From NCBI RefSeq assembly GCF_014648095.1, contig NZ_BMQL01000010.1, positions 62,001-126,000 of the forward strand: DNA of 64,000 nucleotides. Direction: 5' to 3'. Position 1 is the first letter of the stretch. The number at the start of each line of letters is the position of its first letter. The position numbers and the translations under genes are program-made. Shown piece by piece: positions 10,415 through 20,509 of the stretch. Source of the DNA: Deinococcus ruber. GTDB taxonomy: Bacteria > Deinococcota > Deinococci > Deinococcales > Deinococcaceae. The notes under the pieces were generated by a model. The model did not search any database and had not been told where the DNA came from. It saw only the letters and a list, made by a program, of their open reading frames with translations.

Positions 10415-11322
10415 AAGTTGTCATACCTACTCTTAATCCATCTCGCTATATAAATAAAGACTCCCTTTTGCTTAAAAGGGGTGAAGACTTAATTTTAATC
10501 GATTCTGAGTCGGAAGAGAACCTAAAGGATTTTATAGACGAGAATGTGGTGAAAATCTACTCCATTCCTAGGAGAAGCTTTAATCATGGTGCCACCCGTA
10601 ATATAGGTGCTAGGCTAGCGAGAGATATGGGTAGTAAAATAGTGGTTTTTATGACACAAGATGCTATTCCTGCTGATGCCTCTTGGCTTGAACACCTAAT
10701 AGCACCTATTATTTCGGGCGAAGCAGTCGCTACATTTGCTCGCCAAATCCCTAGAAGGGATGCGTCGCTGGTTGAAAGATTCTCGAGATACTTCAATTAT
10801 CCATCAAAGAGTATGATAAGAGAAGAGGCTGATATTGCTCGTTTGGGCGTTAAGGCATTTTTCTTCTCAAATGTATGTTCTGCGGTACGTATTGATGCTT
10901 TTTGGGAACTTGGTGGCTTTCCGGAAAATGTCATTATGAATGAAGATATGACCTTGGCTGCTAAATTACTTCGGGCGGGTCATCGTATTAAATATGTAGC
11001 TGAGGCTGAAGTTATTCATTCGCACGACTATACGATCAAACAACAGTTTCGGCGAAACTTCGATGTGGGTGCTTTTTTTGTAGAAGCAGGCCCAGAATTG
11101 GCAGGAGCCAGAGTTGGTGGCGAAGGATTGAGATTCGTCCGTGAGCAGTTAAAGTATGTGCTGCGGCATGGACGAGCGGACCTTGTACCGTTGGCGATCG
11201 TTGAAGCGGCTGCAAAGTTCACTGCTTTTCAGCTTGGAAAGCGGCATCGCTATCTGCCAAAAAATTTAAAGAAAAAGCTGAGTATGCATAGCTACCACTG
11301 GGATCAAAAGGAGACATCATGA
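10411..11322 (+). CDS. Glycosyltransferase family 2, probable rhamnosyltransferase
   Basis: GT-A transferase resembling dTDP-rhamnosyltransferases. Motifs typical of that group are present: VIPTLNP (3-9), FNHGATRNIGARLA (~58-71), TQDAIP (~86-91) and the acceptor-side MNEDMTLAAKLLRAGHRI (~177-194). The dTDP-rhamnose genes begin immediately downstream with an ATGA overlap, supporting the donor assignment. The gene spans a composition border: its 5' part is AT-rich while roughly its last 250-300 bases return to GC-rich usage, so the right edge of the transferred block probably lies inside this gene. Confidence 0.84.
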   Translation: MKVVIPTLNPSRYINKDSLLLKRGEDLILIDSESEENLKDFIDENVVKIYSIPRRSFNHGATRNIGARLARDMGSKIVVFMTQDAIPADASWLEHLIAPIISGEAVATFARQIPRRDASLVERFSRYFNYPSKSMIREEADIARLGVKAFFFSNVCSAVRIDAFWELGGFPENVIMNEDMTLAAKLLRAGHRIKYVAEAEVIHSHDYTIKQQFRRNFDVGAFFVEAGPELAGARVGGEGLRFVREQLKYVLRHGRADLVPLAIVEAAAKFTAFQLGKRHRYLPKNLKKKLSMHSYHWDQKETS

Positions 11323-12350
11323 CTATCAAGAATTTGCTCGTTACCGGCGGCTGTGGCTTTATCGGCAGCAATTTTGTGCGTTACTGGCTTGCTCAGCACC
11401 CTGAAAGCAGGATCGTCGTGTATGACAAACTGACGTATGCGGGCCGCAAAGAGAACCTGCATGATCTGTGGGAGAGCCCTCGCCTCAGCCTGGTAATTGG
11501 TGATATTGGTGATATGGAGGCCGTCCGGGCGGCATGCCAGGATAACCAGATTGACCTGATCGTCAATTTTGCTGCTGAGACACATGTTGATCAGAGCATT
11601 CTGGGGCCGCTGGTCTTTACCGATACCAACGTGCGCGGCACCCATGTGCTGCTGGAAGTGGCCCGAGAACTGGGCATTCGGCTGCATCACATCAGTACGG
11701 ACGAAGTGTACGGGCACATCAAAGACAACCACCAGAGCGTCGAGACCGACGAACTCGCGCCGCGCAGCCCTTATGCTGCCAGCAAGGCTGCCGCCGATCA
11801 ACTGGTACAGGCGTATGCCATCACCTACGGCATTCCTGTGACCATCACACGCGGCGCGAACAACGTCGGACCATACCAGTACCCGGAAAAGGCGGTGCCT
11901 CTGTTCAGCACCAATGCCATTCTGGGCGAGCCACTCCCGGTCTACGGTGACGGCATGCAGATGCGCGACTATGCCCACGTCTACGATCACTGCACTGGCA
12001 TCGAAATGGTGCTGCTGAAGGGTGAAATCGGGCAGGTGTACAACGTCGGCACGGGCCGCGAAATGACCAATCTGGAAATGGTGGACATCGTGCTGGATGC
12101 ACTGGGCAAGGATCATAGTCTGGTGAAGCACGTAACGGATCGCCCCGGCCATGACCGCCGCTACAGCATGAATGTCGACAAGCTGAAAGCGCTGGGGTGG
12201 CAGCCTAAGTACGATCCCAAGCAGGCAGTTGCCGAAGCTGCCAGGTGGTACGCCGACAATCAGTGGTGGTGGGAGCCGATCCGCAGCGGGGAATTCCGCG
12301 AGTACTACAACAAGCAGTATGCACAGCGCCTGGCTGGGGCCACCAAGTGA
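11319..12350 (+). CDS. rfbB: dTDP-glucose 4,6-dehydratase
   Basis: Second step of dTDP-L-rhamnose synthesis. Extended SDR fold: NAD-binding [15 protein letters not shown] (residues ~8-22), [10 protein letters not shown] (~126-135, carrying the TDE catalytic motif) and [12 protein letters not shown] (~149-160, the YxxxK pair). At 343 aa it has the usual length. It overlaps both neighbours by four bases, so it is translated as part of one operon with the upstream transferase and rfbA. Composition is back to the GC-rich host norm. Confidence 0.96.
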   Translation: MTIKNLLVTGGCGFIGSNFVRYWLAQHPESRIVVYDKLTYAGRKENLHDLWESPRLSLVIGDIGDMEAVRAACQDNQIDLIVNFAAETHVDQSILGPLVFTDTNVRGTHVLLEVARELGIRLHHISTDEVYGHIKDNHQSVETDELAPRSPYAASKAAADQLVQAYAITYGIPVTITRGANNVGPYQYPEKAVPLFSTNAILGEPLPVYGDGMQMRDYAHVYDHCTGIEMVLLKGEIGQVYNVGTGREMTNLEMVDIVLDALGKDHSLVKHVTDRPGHDRRYSMNVDKLKALGWQPKYDPKQAVAEAARWYADNQWWWEPIRSGEFREYYNKQYAQRLAGATK

Positions 12351-13246
12351 CGCAACTGACCAATCAGCGGCGCGGCATCATTCTGGCGGGCGGCTCTGGC
12401 ACGCGGTTGTACCCGGCGACGCTCGCCGTCAGCAAGCAGCTGCTGCCCATCTACGACAAGCCGATGATCTATTACCCGCTGACCACCCTGATGCTCGGCG
12501 GCATCCGCGAAATTCTGATCATTAGTACGCCCGAAGACACCCCTCGCTTCCGGCAACTACTCGGCGACGGGTCGCAGTGGGGCCTGACACTCGAATATGC
12601 TGTGCAGGACAAGCCCGAAGGGCTGGCGCAGGCATTTCTGATCGGAGAGGACTTTGTTGCGGGTCACGACAGCGCCCTGATTCTGGGCGACAACATCTTC
12701 TACGGAAATGACCTGTCGGACCTGATGGATGCGGCGGGCGAGAAGACCCAGGGTGCCACGGTCTTCGCGTATCAGGTAAGTGACCCCGAGCGCTACGGTG
12801 TGGTGGAATTCGATGCATCGGGGAAGGCCATTTCTCTGGAAGAGAAGCCTGCTGAGCCAAAATCCGATTACGCGGTCACGGGGCTGTATTACTACGATCA
12901 ACAGGTCGTCGATATCGTCAAGAGCATCCGGCCATCAGCACGCGGCGAACTTGAGATCACCGATGTGAATATCCGGTATCTGAATGAGGGCATGTTGGAT
13001 GTGCAGATGATGCGCCGTGGCTTCGCGTGGCTCGATACCGGCACGCATGAGAGCATGCTGGAGGCCAGCAGCTTCATTCAGACCATCGAGCATCGGCAGG
13101 GCCTGAAGGTGGCGGCCCCGGAAGAGATCGCCTGGCGCAACGGCTGGATCAGCACCGAGCACCTGCTGGAGCAGGCGAAGCGCCTCGCCAAGAATCAGTA
13201 CGGCAAGTATCTCCTGAAGATCAGCAAGGATGGCAGACACGCATGA
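12347..13246 (+). CDS. rfbA: Glucose-1-phosphate thymidylyltransferase
   Basis: First committed step of dTDP-rhamnose synthesis: glucose-1-P + dTTP. The start is the GTG at 12347 overlapping the rfbB stop; a longer open frame runs back inside rfbB but has no start site of its own. The signature [11 protein letters not shown] lies at residues ~14-24 after a short leader, followed by [16 protein letters not shown]; then [19 protein letters not shown] and [11 protein letters not shown]. 299 residues is the normal length for RmlA. ATGA overlap with rfbC. Confidence 0.96.
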   Translation: MTQLTNQRRGIILAGGSGTRLYPATLAVSKQLLPIYDKPMIYYPLTTLMLGGIREILIISTPEDTPRFRQLLGDGSQWGLTLEYAVQDKPEGLAQAFLIGEDFVAGHDSALILGDNIFYGNDLSDLMDAAGEKTQGATVFAYQVSDPERYGVVEFDASGKAISLEEKPAEPKSDYAVTGLYYYDQQVVDIVKSIRPSARGELEITDVNIRYLNEGMLDVQMMRRGFAWLDTGTHESMLEASSFIQTIEHRQGLKVAAPEEIAWRNGWISTEHLLEQAKRLAKNQYGKYLLKISKDGRHA

Positions 13247-13791
13247 CCGACATGAAAATTCAGCTGGCTCCCGAATACGCCGACATTCTGAAGTTCGAGG
13301 CGTATCCAGCCGCGCCGCAGATCGAAGGTGTGTGGTTTCATGCCCTGAAGAAGAACCGTAGCGAGAATGGCGCGTTCATGGAGTATCTGCGGATCGGGGA
13401 AGAGGGAGTTCAGGGTCTGCCGGGAACGTTGGTGCCGCGTCAGATCAGCGTGTCGTGGGCTGCCCCGAAGCGCATCAATGCCTTTCACATTCATGTGAAG
13501 GAAGAGCAGAACGAAATCTGGTGCGTGGTCGGCGGACAATTGATGATCTGGCTGGTGGACTGCCGCGCCGGAAGCCCAACACTGGGTGTCAAACGCAAGC
13601 TCGTCTTCAGTGGCGAGCAGCCGATGATGGTGTACATTCCCAGCGGGGTCGCACACGGCTATCAGGCGGGCGAGCAGGGTGCCACGCTGATCTACAGCAT
13701 GGACGCCCAGTTCAACATCGCTGACCCGAACGAGGGCCGCCTGCCCTGGAATCACTTCGGTGATGACCTGTGGGCCGAGGACATGGGGTGA
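13243..13791 (+). CDS. rfbC: dTDP-4-dehydrorhamnose 3,5-epimerase-like protein
   Basis: Cupin-fold protein of the RmlC family in the right place of an rfbBACD operon. Recognisable are [13 protein letters not shown], the strand [12 protein letters not shown] (where RmlC has DxRxxSPTFG) and [11 protein letters not shown]. The usual N-terminal RGLHYQ signature is replaced by AFHIHVK, so it is a divergent branch. The catalytic His is probably kept in FHIH. 182 aa, the normal size. GTG-mediated overlap with rfbD. Confidence 0.87.
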   Translation: MTDMKIQLAPEYADILKFEAYPAAPQIEGVWFHALKKNRSENGAFMEYLRIGEEGVQGLPGTLVPRQISVSWAAPKRINAFHIHVKEEQNEIWCVVGGQLMIWLVDCRAGSPTLGVKRKLVFSGEQPMMVYIPSGVAHGYQAGEQGATLIYSMDAQFNIADPNEGRLPWNHFGDDLWAEDMG

Positions 13792-14504
13792 AAATTCTTC
13801 TGACCGGTGGCAGCGGGCGACTGGGCACCGAACTTCAGGCGCTCCTGGCGGGCGTGGTGGCTCCAAGCTCTGCCGAGATGAACCTGACCGACGCCGCCAG
13901 CGTCCTAGCCGTGGCGCAGCGTGAACAGCCACAGCTGATCGTGCATACCGCCGCGTACACCAACGTGGGCGGTGCTGAGAAAGAGCGGGCAAAGTGCTGG
14001 GCCGTGAACGTGGAAGGCACCCGGCATGTCGCCCAGGCAGCCAACGCGGTGGGCGCGAAACTGGTGTATATCAGCACCGACTACGTGTTCAGCGGCGAAA
14101 CGGGCGATTACCGGGAAGACGACACGCCCGGCCCGGTGGTCAATTACTACTCGCTGACCAAGCTGGTGGCAGAAGAGGCTGCCCGTGCCGCACGCCAGCA
14201 TCTGATCCTGCGGACCAGCTTTCGCCCACGCGAATTCGCGTATCCGGTGGCCTTTAGCGACGTGTTTACCAGCCAGGATTATGTGGATATCATCGCGCCC
14301 GAAATCGCGCTGGCGGTGCAGCATGGCCTGAGCATCACGGACGAGGTGCTGCACATCGCCACCGAGCGCAAGAGCGTTTATGAGCTGGCAAAGCGCCGTA
14401 AACCCGACGTACAGGAGGGTACACGGGCGCAGGCAGGTGTGACTCTCCCAGGTGACGTGAGTTTGAATACGGAGCGCTGGGAAGCTTTGAAGCGGCGTGT
14501 TTAA
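13788..14504 (+). CDS. rfbD: dTDP-4-dehydrorhamnose reductase (short form)
   Basis: Last step of dTDP-L-rhamnose synthesis. Start GTG 13788 overlaps the rfbC stop. It begins directly with the dinucleotide-binding ILLTGGSGRLGTEL, has VYISTDYVFSG and the catalytic YYSLTK. At 238 aa it is about 50 residues shorter than typical RmlD: the usual C-terminal substrate-binding region is compressed. It overlaps the next ORF by eight bases. Context makes the assignment secure even though the fold is abbreviated. Confidence 0.88.
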   Translation: MKILLTGGSGRLGTELQALLAGVVAPSSAEMNLTDAASVLAVAQREQPQLIVHTAAYTNVGGAEKERAKCWAVNVEGTRHVAQAANAVGAKLVYISTDYVFSGETGDYREDDTPGPVVNYYSLTKLVAEEAARAARQHLILRTSFRPREFAYPVAFSDVFTSQDYVDIIAPEIALAVQHGLSITDEVLHIATERKSVYELAKRRKPDVQEGTRAQAGVTLPGDVSLNTERWEALKRRV

Positions 14505-15414
14505 TCTTCCTGTACAGAAAAACGATCTAACCCGCGACGTGCCGCCGGGGTTGACCCTGAAAGGCTTGTCTGCCCCGGTTTTCGATGGAATCAACTACTT
14601 CCGGCGGCTCGACCCTGCTGGCGGGTCATTGTCATTTACTCTCACGCGGCCTGAATACTTACAGCTCAATCTACAACCCTATAGCACTGAGAACGTTGTT
14701 ATAGACGTTACACTGGATGGTCGAAGCGCTGCACACCTTCAAACGGCTGCCAAACAGTTCCTGACTTCGTCGCTGGTGATACCGGCATCGTCAGGCGTAC
14801 ATGCCCTTACCTTATCGGCACGTTGTGGGCAGGCGATCTGTAAGCCCGACGCCGTTGCAATCTACTGGCTTAAGCTGGATCGGCTAACTTCGCCCGATCC
14901 AGTTAAGCAGGTGGGTTGGCATGCAGTCGAGTGGCGTGGAGATGCTATCAAATCTCCTCTGTCTGTTAGCGGAACGACCCGGGTGCAGTTTGATGGCGTC
15001 AATCTATACAGAAACACGACTGCTCCGGTAAAAATTCTCTGGAACAACAAGAGCGCCCTCTCTTTAAATTTCGAAACCTTTACGCCAAAGACGCTGGCAC
15101 ACAGTGTTCGAGTCATGGGCAATGGTCAAACGCTATACCGAAAAGATGTGGGTGGCGGCATCTTCTTCAATCATCAGGTTGATCTGAAAAAATATCCAGA
15201 TGTCCATGAAATAACACTGGAAGTTACCTGCAAGCAGCAGATCTGTCAGACGGCGCACCTTTATTTTCCACGGCTGGTCATCAGTACGGTAACGCCTGGT
15301 CAGGGGGCGGCAGCCAATGCGCCTCTTGCACTGGTCTTGCTGGTCGTCCTGTTGGCGGCGCTCGGATGGTGGTTCAAACTGGGCGGGCGGCCCTCACTCA
15401 GCAGGACTGCCTGA
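14497..15414 (+). CDS. Membrane-anchored protein with two tandem homologous domains, function unknown
   Basis: I do not recognise a named family. The 305-residue protein contains two similar beta-rich units. Unit 1 (~29-130) starts FDGINYF, contains [16 protein letters not shown] and ends WLKLDRLT; unit 2 (~166-265) starts FDGVNLY, contains [16 protein letters not shown] and ends FPRLVIST. Each unit keeps a C-x4-C pair in the same place. A single helix near the C-terminus (~283-296, [14 protein letters not shown]) with WFKLGGR after it suggests anchoring with the domains outside. No signal peptide is seen. It follows rfbD with an eight-base overlap, so it is co-translated with the polysaccharide genes and may bind or process the glycan. 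Its end overlaps the convergent ligase gene by 21 bases. Confidence 0.75.
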   Translation: MFNLPVQKNDLTRDVPPGLTLKGLSAPVFDGINYFRRLDPAGGSLSFTLTRPEYLQLNLQPYSTENVVIDVTLDGRSAAHLQTAAKQFLTSSLVIPASSGVHALTLSARCGQAICKPDAVAIYWLKLDRLTSPDPVKQVGWHAVEWRGDAIKSPLSVSGTTRVQFDGVNLYRNTTAPVKILWNNKSALSLNFETFTPKTLAHSVRVMGNGQTLYRKDVGGGIFFNHQVDLKKYPDVHEITLEVTCKQQICQTAHLYFPRLVISTVTPGQGAAANAPLALVLLVVLLAALGWWFKLGGRPSLSRTA

Positions 15415-16563
15415 CAGTGGACGCGCGGGCACAAAAGTCATGCCCACCACCACCCACCAGATTTCGGCGAAATGGGTGTCTGGAACAGCAATTACCACGT
15501 CGACGGTGCCGATGGCGGTGAAGCCGAAGAGAATGGCGGCGCTGAAGGCATCGCGGTTGCGAACCGTCAGGAAGATGGCGTAGCCGTACAGGACGAGCAG
15601 TCCGAGTGTGCCCAGGATACCCGTTTCCATCAACCAGTGCAGCACATTGTTGTGCGCGATCAGCCAGATACCGTACAGCCGACTGGCCCACTGTGGACAT
15701 TCGACTTTGTTGCGGGCCAATGTGGGCGTGACCTGACAGCCATCCTTGAACAGATACGTCAGGTAGGGGCCGCCCTGATAGGGGCCGACGCCGCCGATAG
15801 GGGAGGTCTGCCACGCCTCATACGCGTCTTCCCATACGAATTCACGCCCGGTGGTCTGATCGGTCAGCAGCCTCTGGGCGGGCTTGAAGTGGCTGAGTGG
15901 CCCGTAGACCGTGATCAGCGTCAGTGCTGCCAACGTGGCGGCGATGATGAAGAATCCTCGCCGGGATAGCCGGAGTGCTGCCGCTGCCACACTGCCCACC
16001 ACCAGTGCCAGCAGTGGCCCTCGACTGCCTGCCGCGATGAAGGTGGCGACTGCAAGAGCACCTGCCGGAACACGCCACCAGAGGCTGCCGCCGCGCCACA
16101 GGACGACAATCCAGAGGGCCACCACCGCGATCAGGCCCAGCGCCACGATGTAGTAATACGGGTGCCCAAGCCGCGCCTGCACGCCCGCAAACCCTTGCGT
16201 ATACAGCGTATAGCCCCACGCTGTCGCAAAAATGATCAGTTCGCCCCATAGCAGCGGCCTGAGATTTCGGCTGTCGCGCAGGTATACGCCCGCCGAAATC
16301 ATCGCCAGGATGAACAGCGTGCGGGCCGTGTTCAGGCCGAGTGAAAGCAGCGGCTGAGGTGTGAACAGCGACGAGAGAAGCTGGGTGCTGGCGAAGAAGA
16401 ACAGAATCCAGCGGGCGGTGAGGGGCAGGGTCCGCAGCAGTTTCAGGCTACCGAACGCGGCCAGATAGAGCGGCGGAAACACTGGGACGCCCGCGATCAG
16501 CCAGCTCACCCACTTCGGCGGTCGGAAGGCGGGGTCGTCGGCGGGTCGGGTCACGAGCGACAC
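15394..16563 (-). CDS. O-antigen ligase/polymerase (Wzy_C, WaaL-like) membrane protein
   Basis: Polytopic membrane protein of the O-antigen ligase family, with about ten hydrophobic segments and the family pattern [14 protein letters not shown] just before a large extracytoplasmic loop ([19 protein letters not shown] region, with GGVGPYQGG). Such proteins transfer finished polysaccharide onto lipid or protein acceptors, which fits its position beside the EPS operon. The open frame continues upstream, but that part only shadows the esterase gene; the likely start is GTG at 16563 or at 16554. Neither has a strong ribosome site. It runs opposite to the EPS operon. Confidence 0.83.
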   Translation of the reverse strand: MSLVTRPADDPAFRPPKWVSWLIAGVPVFPPLYLAAFGSLKLLRTLPLTARWILFFFASTQLLSSLFTPQPLLSLGLNTARTLFILAMISAGVYLRDSRNLRPLLWGELIIFATAWGYTLYTQGFAGVQARLGHPYYYIVALGLIAVVALWIVVLWRGGSLWWRVPAGALAVATFIAAGSRGPLLALVVGSVAAAALRLSRRGFFIIAATLAALTLITVYGPLSHFKPAQRLLTDQTTGREFVWEDAYEAWQTSPIGGVGPYQGGPYLTYLFKDGCQVTPTLARNKVECPQWASRLYGIWLIAHNNVLHWLMETGILGTLGLLVLYGYAIFLTVRNRDAFSAAILFGFTAIGTVDVVIAVPDTHFAEIWWVVVGMTFVPARPLSGSPAE

Positions 16564-16592
16564 TATACCGATCCGGACATGAAGAACCTTCT

Positions 16593-18068
16593 TCAGGGCA
16601 TCAGCGGGTGCAGGCCTTTCCAGAGAGTTCGCCGGGTTGCCCGGGTTTCGTCGTTCGTGGCACGGCTCTCCAGATCGAAGATCATCAGGGCGGGGTTGGC
16701 GGCGGTGGCTAGCTCCCACCCTGCGCCGGGGTGTCCCGACTGCACAAACGTCGTCCAGGCCCGCTGCATCCGGGTTGCCAGGGCCGCCCGGCCTGCCGCG
16801 TTTCCGCCCCGGAAGGTGGCTGACGCGCTTCCCATCGGACTGGGCCACAGGAACAGCAGTTCTGCGCCGTGAGCCGCTCCCAGCCCGAAGAGCCGGGTGC
16901 CCCAGTCGAAGCGGTAGCGCCACGTGGGAGCGCTGCGCCGGGAGACGAAGTGGTCGTTTGGAACGTGGAAAAACAGGTCGGTGCCGAACTGGGTCAGCCC
17001 GGCGGGTGTGTCTGGATACGCGCTCAGCAGCCGCAGCACATCTTCCGGGGTGGCCCACTGTTCGAGCAGATTCGCCAGCAGGGTACGGTCGGTGCGCGGA
17101 AAGATGCGGTCGGGCAGCCGCACGAAGATCGAGTATTCTTCGCGGTTCGCGCCGATCAGGAGAGGCACGTCGGCGCTGGGAGCGCTCAGCAACTCCTCGA
17201 TGGTGCCGGGCAGCCACTCGCCGTCCAGATACGGGCGAGAGTTGAAGCGCCGCGCCCGCACACGCTCCAGGGTATGCAGGGCCGCCACGAACGCCTGCGG
17301 AGGCAAGGTCCAGAGCGAGTTCAGATTCTCGCGGCGAATGCCCAGTGCGTTGGCATACGCGTGCGCTGTCTCCACGCTGTTTTCCCAGGTGCCGACCTGA
17401 TTGAGCGCCCCACTCTGCATGATCGCCCCGCTCATCAGGTGACGGGTGCGCTCACCGGTCAGCAGCAGAGCCACCGCCACTGACCCCGCCGACTGTCCGG
17501 CGATGGTGATGCGCTGCGGGTCGCCCCCGAAGGACGCAATATTGGCATGCACCCAGCGCAGCGCCGCCACCTGATCCTGAAAGCCCGCGTTGTGTGCGAA
17601 GCGGTCATCGGAGTACAGGCCGCCGAAATTGGCGTAGCCCAGCGGCCCCAGCCGGGAATTGACTGTCACCACGATCATCTGGCCGTTGGCTGCCAGCTGC
17701 GAGCCGTCGTAGAGCTGCCCGCTTCCGGCGCGGAAGGCCCCGCCGTGCAACCAGAACAGCACCGGCAGCCCGCGCAGGTCGGATACGCCTGACGGTGCCC
17801 AGATGTTCAGCAGCAGACTGCCCTCCACCGACGGCGTGAGCGTGACCGACGGATCGAGCGGTTGCAGCATGTCGGGGCCGAAGCGCGTCGCGTCGCGCAC
17901 CCCTGTCCAGCCGGGATGCGGCTGCGGACCCCGGAAACGCAGCGGCCCGGCAGCGGTCTGGGCATACGGCAGCCCCAGCCACGCGGTACTGGCTCCCATC
18001 GTCCGGCCTCTGACCCACCCACTCGCTGTTTCGCGCAGCCGGGGGTCGGACAGGGCGTCGGGCGTCAC
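16593..18068 (-). CDS. Type B carboxylesterase
   Basis: Alpha/beta-hydrolase of the carboxylesterase/para-nitrobenzyl esterase family, 491 aa. Seen: GLPYAQ and PLRFRGPQP (~32-50), the oxyanion loop LHGGAF (~107-112), nucleophile elbow GQSAGS with Ser193, [10 protein letters not shown] (probably near the acid residue) and [11 protein letters not shown] carrying the catalytic His. There is no signal peptide, so it is probably cytoplasmic. The GTG start is supported by a -10 box six bases upstream (18075-18080). It ends 29 bases before the ligase start, so the two may be co-transcribed. The substrate is unknown. Confidence 0.92.
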   Translation of the reverse strand: MTPDALSDPRLRETASGWVRGRTMGASTAWLGLPYAQTAAGPLRFRGPQPHPGWTGVRDATRFGPDMLQPLDPSVTLTPSVEGSLLLNIWAPSGVSDLRGLPVLFWLHGGAFRAGSGQLYDGSQLAANGQMIVVTVNSRLGPLGYANFGGLYSDDRFAHNAGFQDQVAALRWVHANIASFGGDPQRITIAGQSAGSVAVALLLTGERTRHLMSGAIMQSGALNQVGTWENSVETAHAYANALGIRRENLNSLWTLPPQAFVAALHTLERVRARRFNSRPYLDGEWLPGTIEELLSAPSADVPLLIGANREEYSIFVRLPDRIFPRTDRTLLANLLEQWATPEDVLRLLSAYPDTPAGLTQFGTDLFFHVPNDHFVSRRSAPTWRYRFDWGTRLFGLGAAHGAELLFLWPSPMGSASATFRGGNAAGRAALATRMQRAWTTFVQSGHPGAGWELATAANPALMIFDLESRATNDETRATRRTLWKGLHPLMP

Positions 18069-18074
18069 CGCACC

Positions 18075-18080
18075 AGTCTA
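18075..18080 (-). promoter_or_regulatory. Leaderless -10 box for the carboxylesterase
   Basis: TAGACT on the minus strand, six bases before the GTG start at 18068, matching TANNNT. It implies a leaderless transcript and fixes the start. Confidence 0.65.
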
Positions 18081-18157
18081 GCGGCCCGGCCTTATGCCTG
18101 AGCTACACTCACCGCCATGCCCTTTCTTTACCTTTCCGCGCTGCTGCCTGTGGATCT

Positions 18158-19354
18158 ATGCGTCTGAGTCGTGCGCTCGGCTGGCTGGGGCTGGGGGCGC
18201 TGGCTGGCTGGGGTCTGCCGACGCTGCTGCTTCAGGGCGTGGGGCTGGGCGTTCTGCGCACCGCCCGCAGCGCCCGCCCACAGGCCGCCCTGACCTTCGC
18301 GGGCGGCCCCGATCCGCTCGTTACGCCGCTGCTGCTGGCTGCCCTGAAGGCCGCCGATGTCCGGGCGACGTTCTTCGTGTCGGGGAGCGAGGTGCAGAAG
18401 AATTCGCAACTGCTGGCCCAGATACGTGCGGAGGGGCACCACATCGAACTCGGGGCCGGGCGCTCGGCGTGGCTGTCGGAGGCCAACCTGCACCGCGCTC
18501 GCCTTCAGCTTGAAGCGGCAGGCGTGGAGGTGCATTCGGTGCTGCTGCCACCCGGAGCCGTCGGCTGGCCCGTGCTGCTGGCGGCGCGGCGGGCGGGCCT
18601 GACCCTTGCGTCGGGCACTGTCGAGGTGCGGCGCAGTGCCGATCAGCGCGGACGGGTGCGGCGGTTTCTGCGCCCCGGCGGAACCGTGCTGCTGGCAGGG
18701 GAGGGGGCGCAGGGGGCAGCGGCGGCCCGGATGCTGCCAGAGCTGCTGGGCGAGCTGGCGGCGCGTGGGTACAGCCTGCTACCGATGAGTGAACTGGTGG
18801 GCCTGCGTCCGGATGGTTGGCGCGACGTGCCGCCCAAGCTGATTCAGCTGGTCGATCTGGGTTACGACGCGCTGGGCCGTATCCGGCGAATCGGAGGACA
18901 CGCCAGCAGCCTGTTCAGGGTGGGTGTGGCTCCTTATCCGCTGGCGTCGTTGACCCTGAAAGACGGCAAGCAGATAGATCACGGCGCGTCTATCGTCGAA
19001 TTTCACCTCGACAGCGCCCGGCTGGTGCAGCTGGCTGAGCGTCCGGTGGCGGGCCGCCACGTGGTCAAACACTCGCTGCACGATCTGGCCGAGGCGGTGC
19101 GTGACGACCCGGCGTGGCAGCAGCTTCCCGCCGTGTTCAGCATCAGCATCTTTTCGGACGTGCTGCGAATCTACGGCTTCGAGACGGTCGAGCTGCCAGA
19201 CCGCATGCGGCGACGCCTGACGTGGTGGTCGCGCACGCTGCGGCGGGCCTACGGCGTCTCAGACCTGAACTCCGAGCACATTCCCAAGCTGGCAATCATC
19301 TCACGGCAGGAATTGATCCGGCGGTTTGGCGTGCGGCCCGTTCGCGCAGGCTAA
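18158..19354 (+). CDS. Polysaccharide-deacetylase-like protein with dead active site plus YkoP-like C-terminal domain
   Basis: The N-terminal half keeps the NodB-fold framework: an N-terminal hydrophobic segment (~8-30), then ALTFAGGPDP (~44-53), LLLAALKAADVRATFFVSG (~58-76) and GHHIELGAG (~93-101). In active enzymes the first motif is TFDDGPDP and the second carries metal-binding histidines (H-x3-H after GHEIGNH). Here both aspartates are A48 and G49 and the histidine motif is lost, so it should not deacetylate. From ~225 on, a second domain (LIQLVDLGYDALGRI, HASSLFRVGVAPY, IVEFHLDSARL) resembles the YkoP-type domain that accompanies such proteins; that link is from memory. Membrane-anchored, role unknown, possibly glycan binding. 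Confidence 0.8.
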   Translation: MRLSRALGWLGLGALAGWGLPTLLLQGVGLGVLRTARSARPQAALTFAGGPDPLVTPLLLAALKAADVRATFFVSGSEVQKNSQLLAQIRAEGHHIELGAGRSAWLSEANLHRARLQLEAAGVEVHSVLLPPGAVGWPVLLAARRAGLTLASGTVEVRRSADQRGRVRRFLRPGGTVLLAGEGAQGAAAARMLPELLGELAARGYSLLPMSELVGLRPDGWRDVPPKLIQLVDLGYDALGRIRRIGGHASSLFRVGVAPYPLASLTLKDGKQIDHGASIVEFHLDSARLVQLAERPVAGRHVVKHSLHDLAEAVRDDPAWQQLPAVFSISIFSDVLRIYGFETVELPDRMRRRLTWWSRTLRRAYGVSDLNSEHIPKLAIISRQELIRRFGVRPVRAG

Positions 19355-19423
19355 AAGCAGCCGATTGGTCTGCCCTGATTTTCTGTTTTAATCGTTGGCT
19401 TCGGCGCTGCGTTTCTGGGCACC

Positions 19424-20509
19424 CTACCGCGCCTCGCGGAAGGCGTTCCAGCGCTTCAGGTCGGCCACGCCTTCTCCCAGAATTTCCTGGGCCTGGGGCA
19501 GCAGCGACACGCGGGTGCTGAGATTGCTCTGCACGATGTCTTCCAGATCGTCGAGATTGTACAGGTGCGCTCCCGGCACGTCTGCGATGGCCGGATCGAG
19601 GATACGCGGCACCGAGATATCGATCAGGAACATCGGCGCGGCGCGGCCCCGCAGCGCGTCCTGCACGCCCTGGGGCTTCAGCACGTAATGCGGCGCACTG
19701 CTCGATGCGATGACCACATCGGCTTCTGGCAGCAGCGTGTGCAGCATCTCCGAGGCGCAGGCGCGGCCTCCCACCTTCTCGGCCAGCAGGCGGGCGCGTT
19801 CCTCGGTGCGGTTCACCACGATCACGTCTTTCACGCCCGCTGCCCGCAGGTGCGTCAGCGTCAGCTCGGCGGTTTCGCCCGCGCCCACGATCAGCGCGGT
19901 GCGTCCTTCCAGGCTGCCGAAGATGCCGCGTGCCAGCTCGACGGCAGCGCTCGACACGCTCACCACGTTGTCGTTCAGACCCGTTTCGTGGCGCACCCGT
20001 TTGCCGGTCGCCAGTGCGCCCTGAGCCGCCTTGTTCAGCAGCGCAGCCGTGTCACCGCGCTGCTGTGCGTCCTGCCACGCCCGCTTCACCTGGCCCTGAA
20101 TCTGGGTTTCGCCCAGTACCAGGCTGTCGAGGCCCGCTGCCACACGGTACAGATGATCGGCGGCCTGCACGCCCTGATGCACGTACAGATGCTGCCGCAG
20201 CGCGTGTCCCCAGGCTCCCTCGAAGGCGCTCAGCGGGTCGCCCTGCACGCCCGCCATATACACCTCGGTGCGGTTGCAGGTCGAGAGCAACATCACCTCG
20301 TGGGCATGCTGCCGCAGATGCCGCAGCAGTGCTTCCTGCTCGCCGTCACGCACGGCGGCCCGCTCGCGCACGTTCAGAGGCGCGGTCTTATGGTTCAGGC
20401 CCACTACGGCCAGATCGAGAGCGTGTACGGTGGACTGCTCGGGGCGCAGGCGCAGCGCTGTCGGACACGTGCCCGTGAACGCCGGAAGGTGCTGGACAGC
20501 GGCGGTCAC
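19424..20509 (-). CDS. hemA: Glutamyl-tRNA reductase
   Basis: Reduces glutamyl-tRNA(Glu) to glutamate-1-semialdehyde, the first step of C5 tetrapyrrole synthesis. Catalytic-domain motifs: [16 protein letters not shown] (~35-50) and [11 protein letters not shown] with the nucleophile Cys78; the linker motif [17 protein letters not shown] (~126-142); the NADPH domain begins VGAGETAEL (~211). At 361 aa it is shorter than the usual ~400-430, because the C-terminal dimerisation helices are cut short, and it has ~28 extra N-terminal residues. It overlaps the upstream Met8-like gene by four bases. Confidence 0.94.
   Translation of the reverse strand: MTAAVQHLPAFTGTCPTALRLRPEQSTVHALDLAVVGLNHKTAPLNVRERAAVRDGEQEALLRHLRQHAHEVMLLSTCNRTEVYMAGVQGDPLSAFEGAWGHALRQHLYVHQGVQAADHLYRVAAGLDSLVLGETQIQGQVKRAWQDAQQRGDTAALLNKAAQGALATGKRVRHETGLNDNVVSVSSAAVELARGIFGSLEGRTALIVGAGETAELTLTHLRAAGVKDVIVVNRTEERARLLAEKVGGRACASEMLHTLLPEADVVIASSSAPHYVLKPQGVQDALRGRAAPMFLIDISVPRILDPAIADVPGAHLYNLDDLEDIVQSNLSTRVSLLPQAQEILGEGVADLKRWNAFREAR

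Noticed and set aside
16564..17217. N-terminal extension of the ligase frame
   Set aside because: Arg-rich shadow of the carboxylesterase; the membrane protein begins at about 16563.
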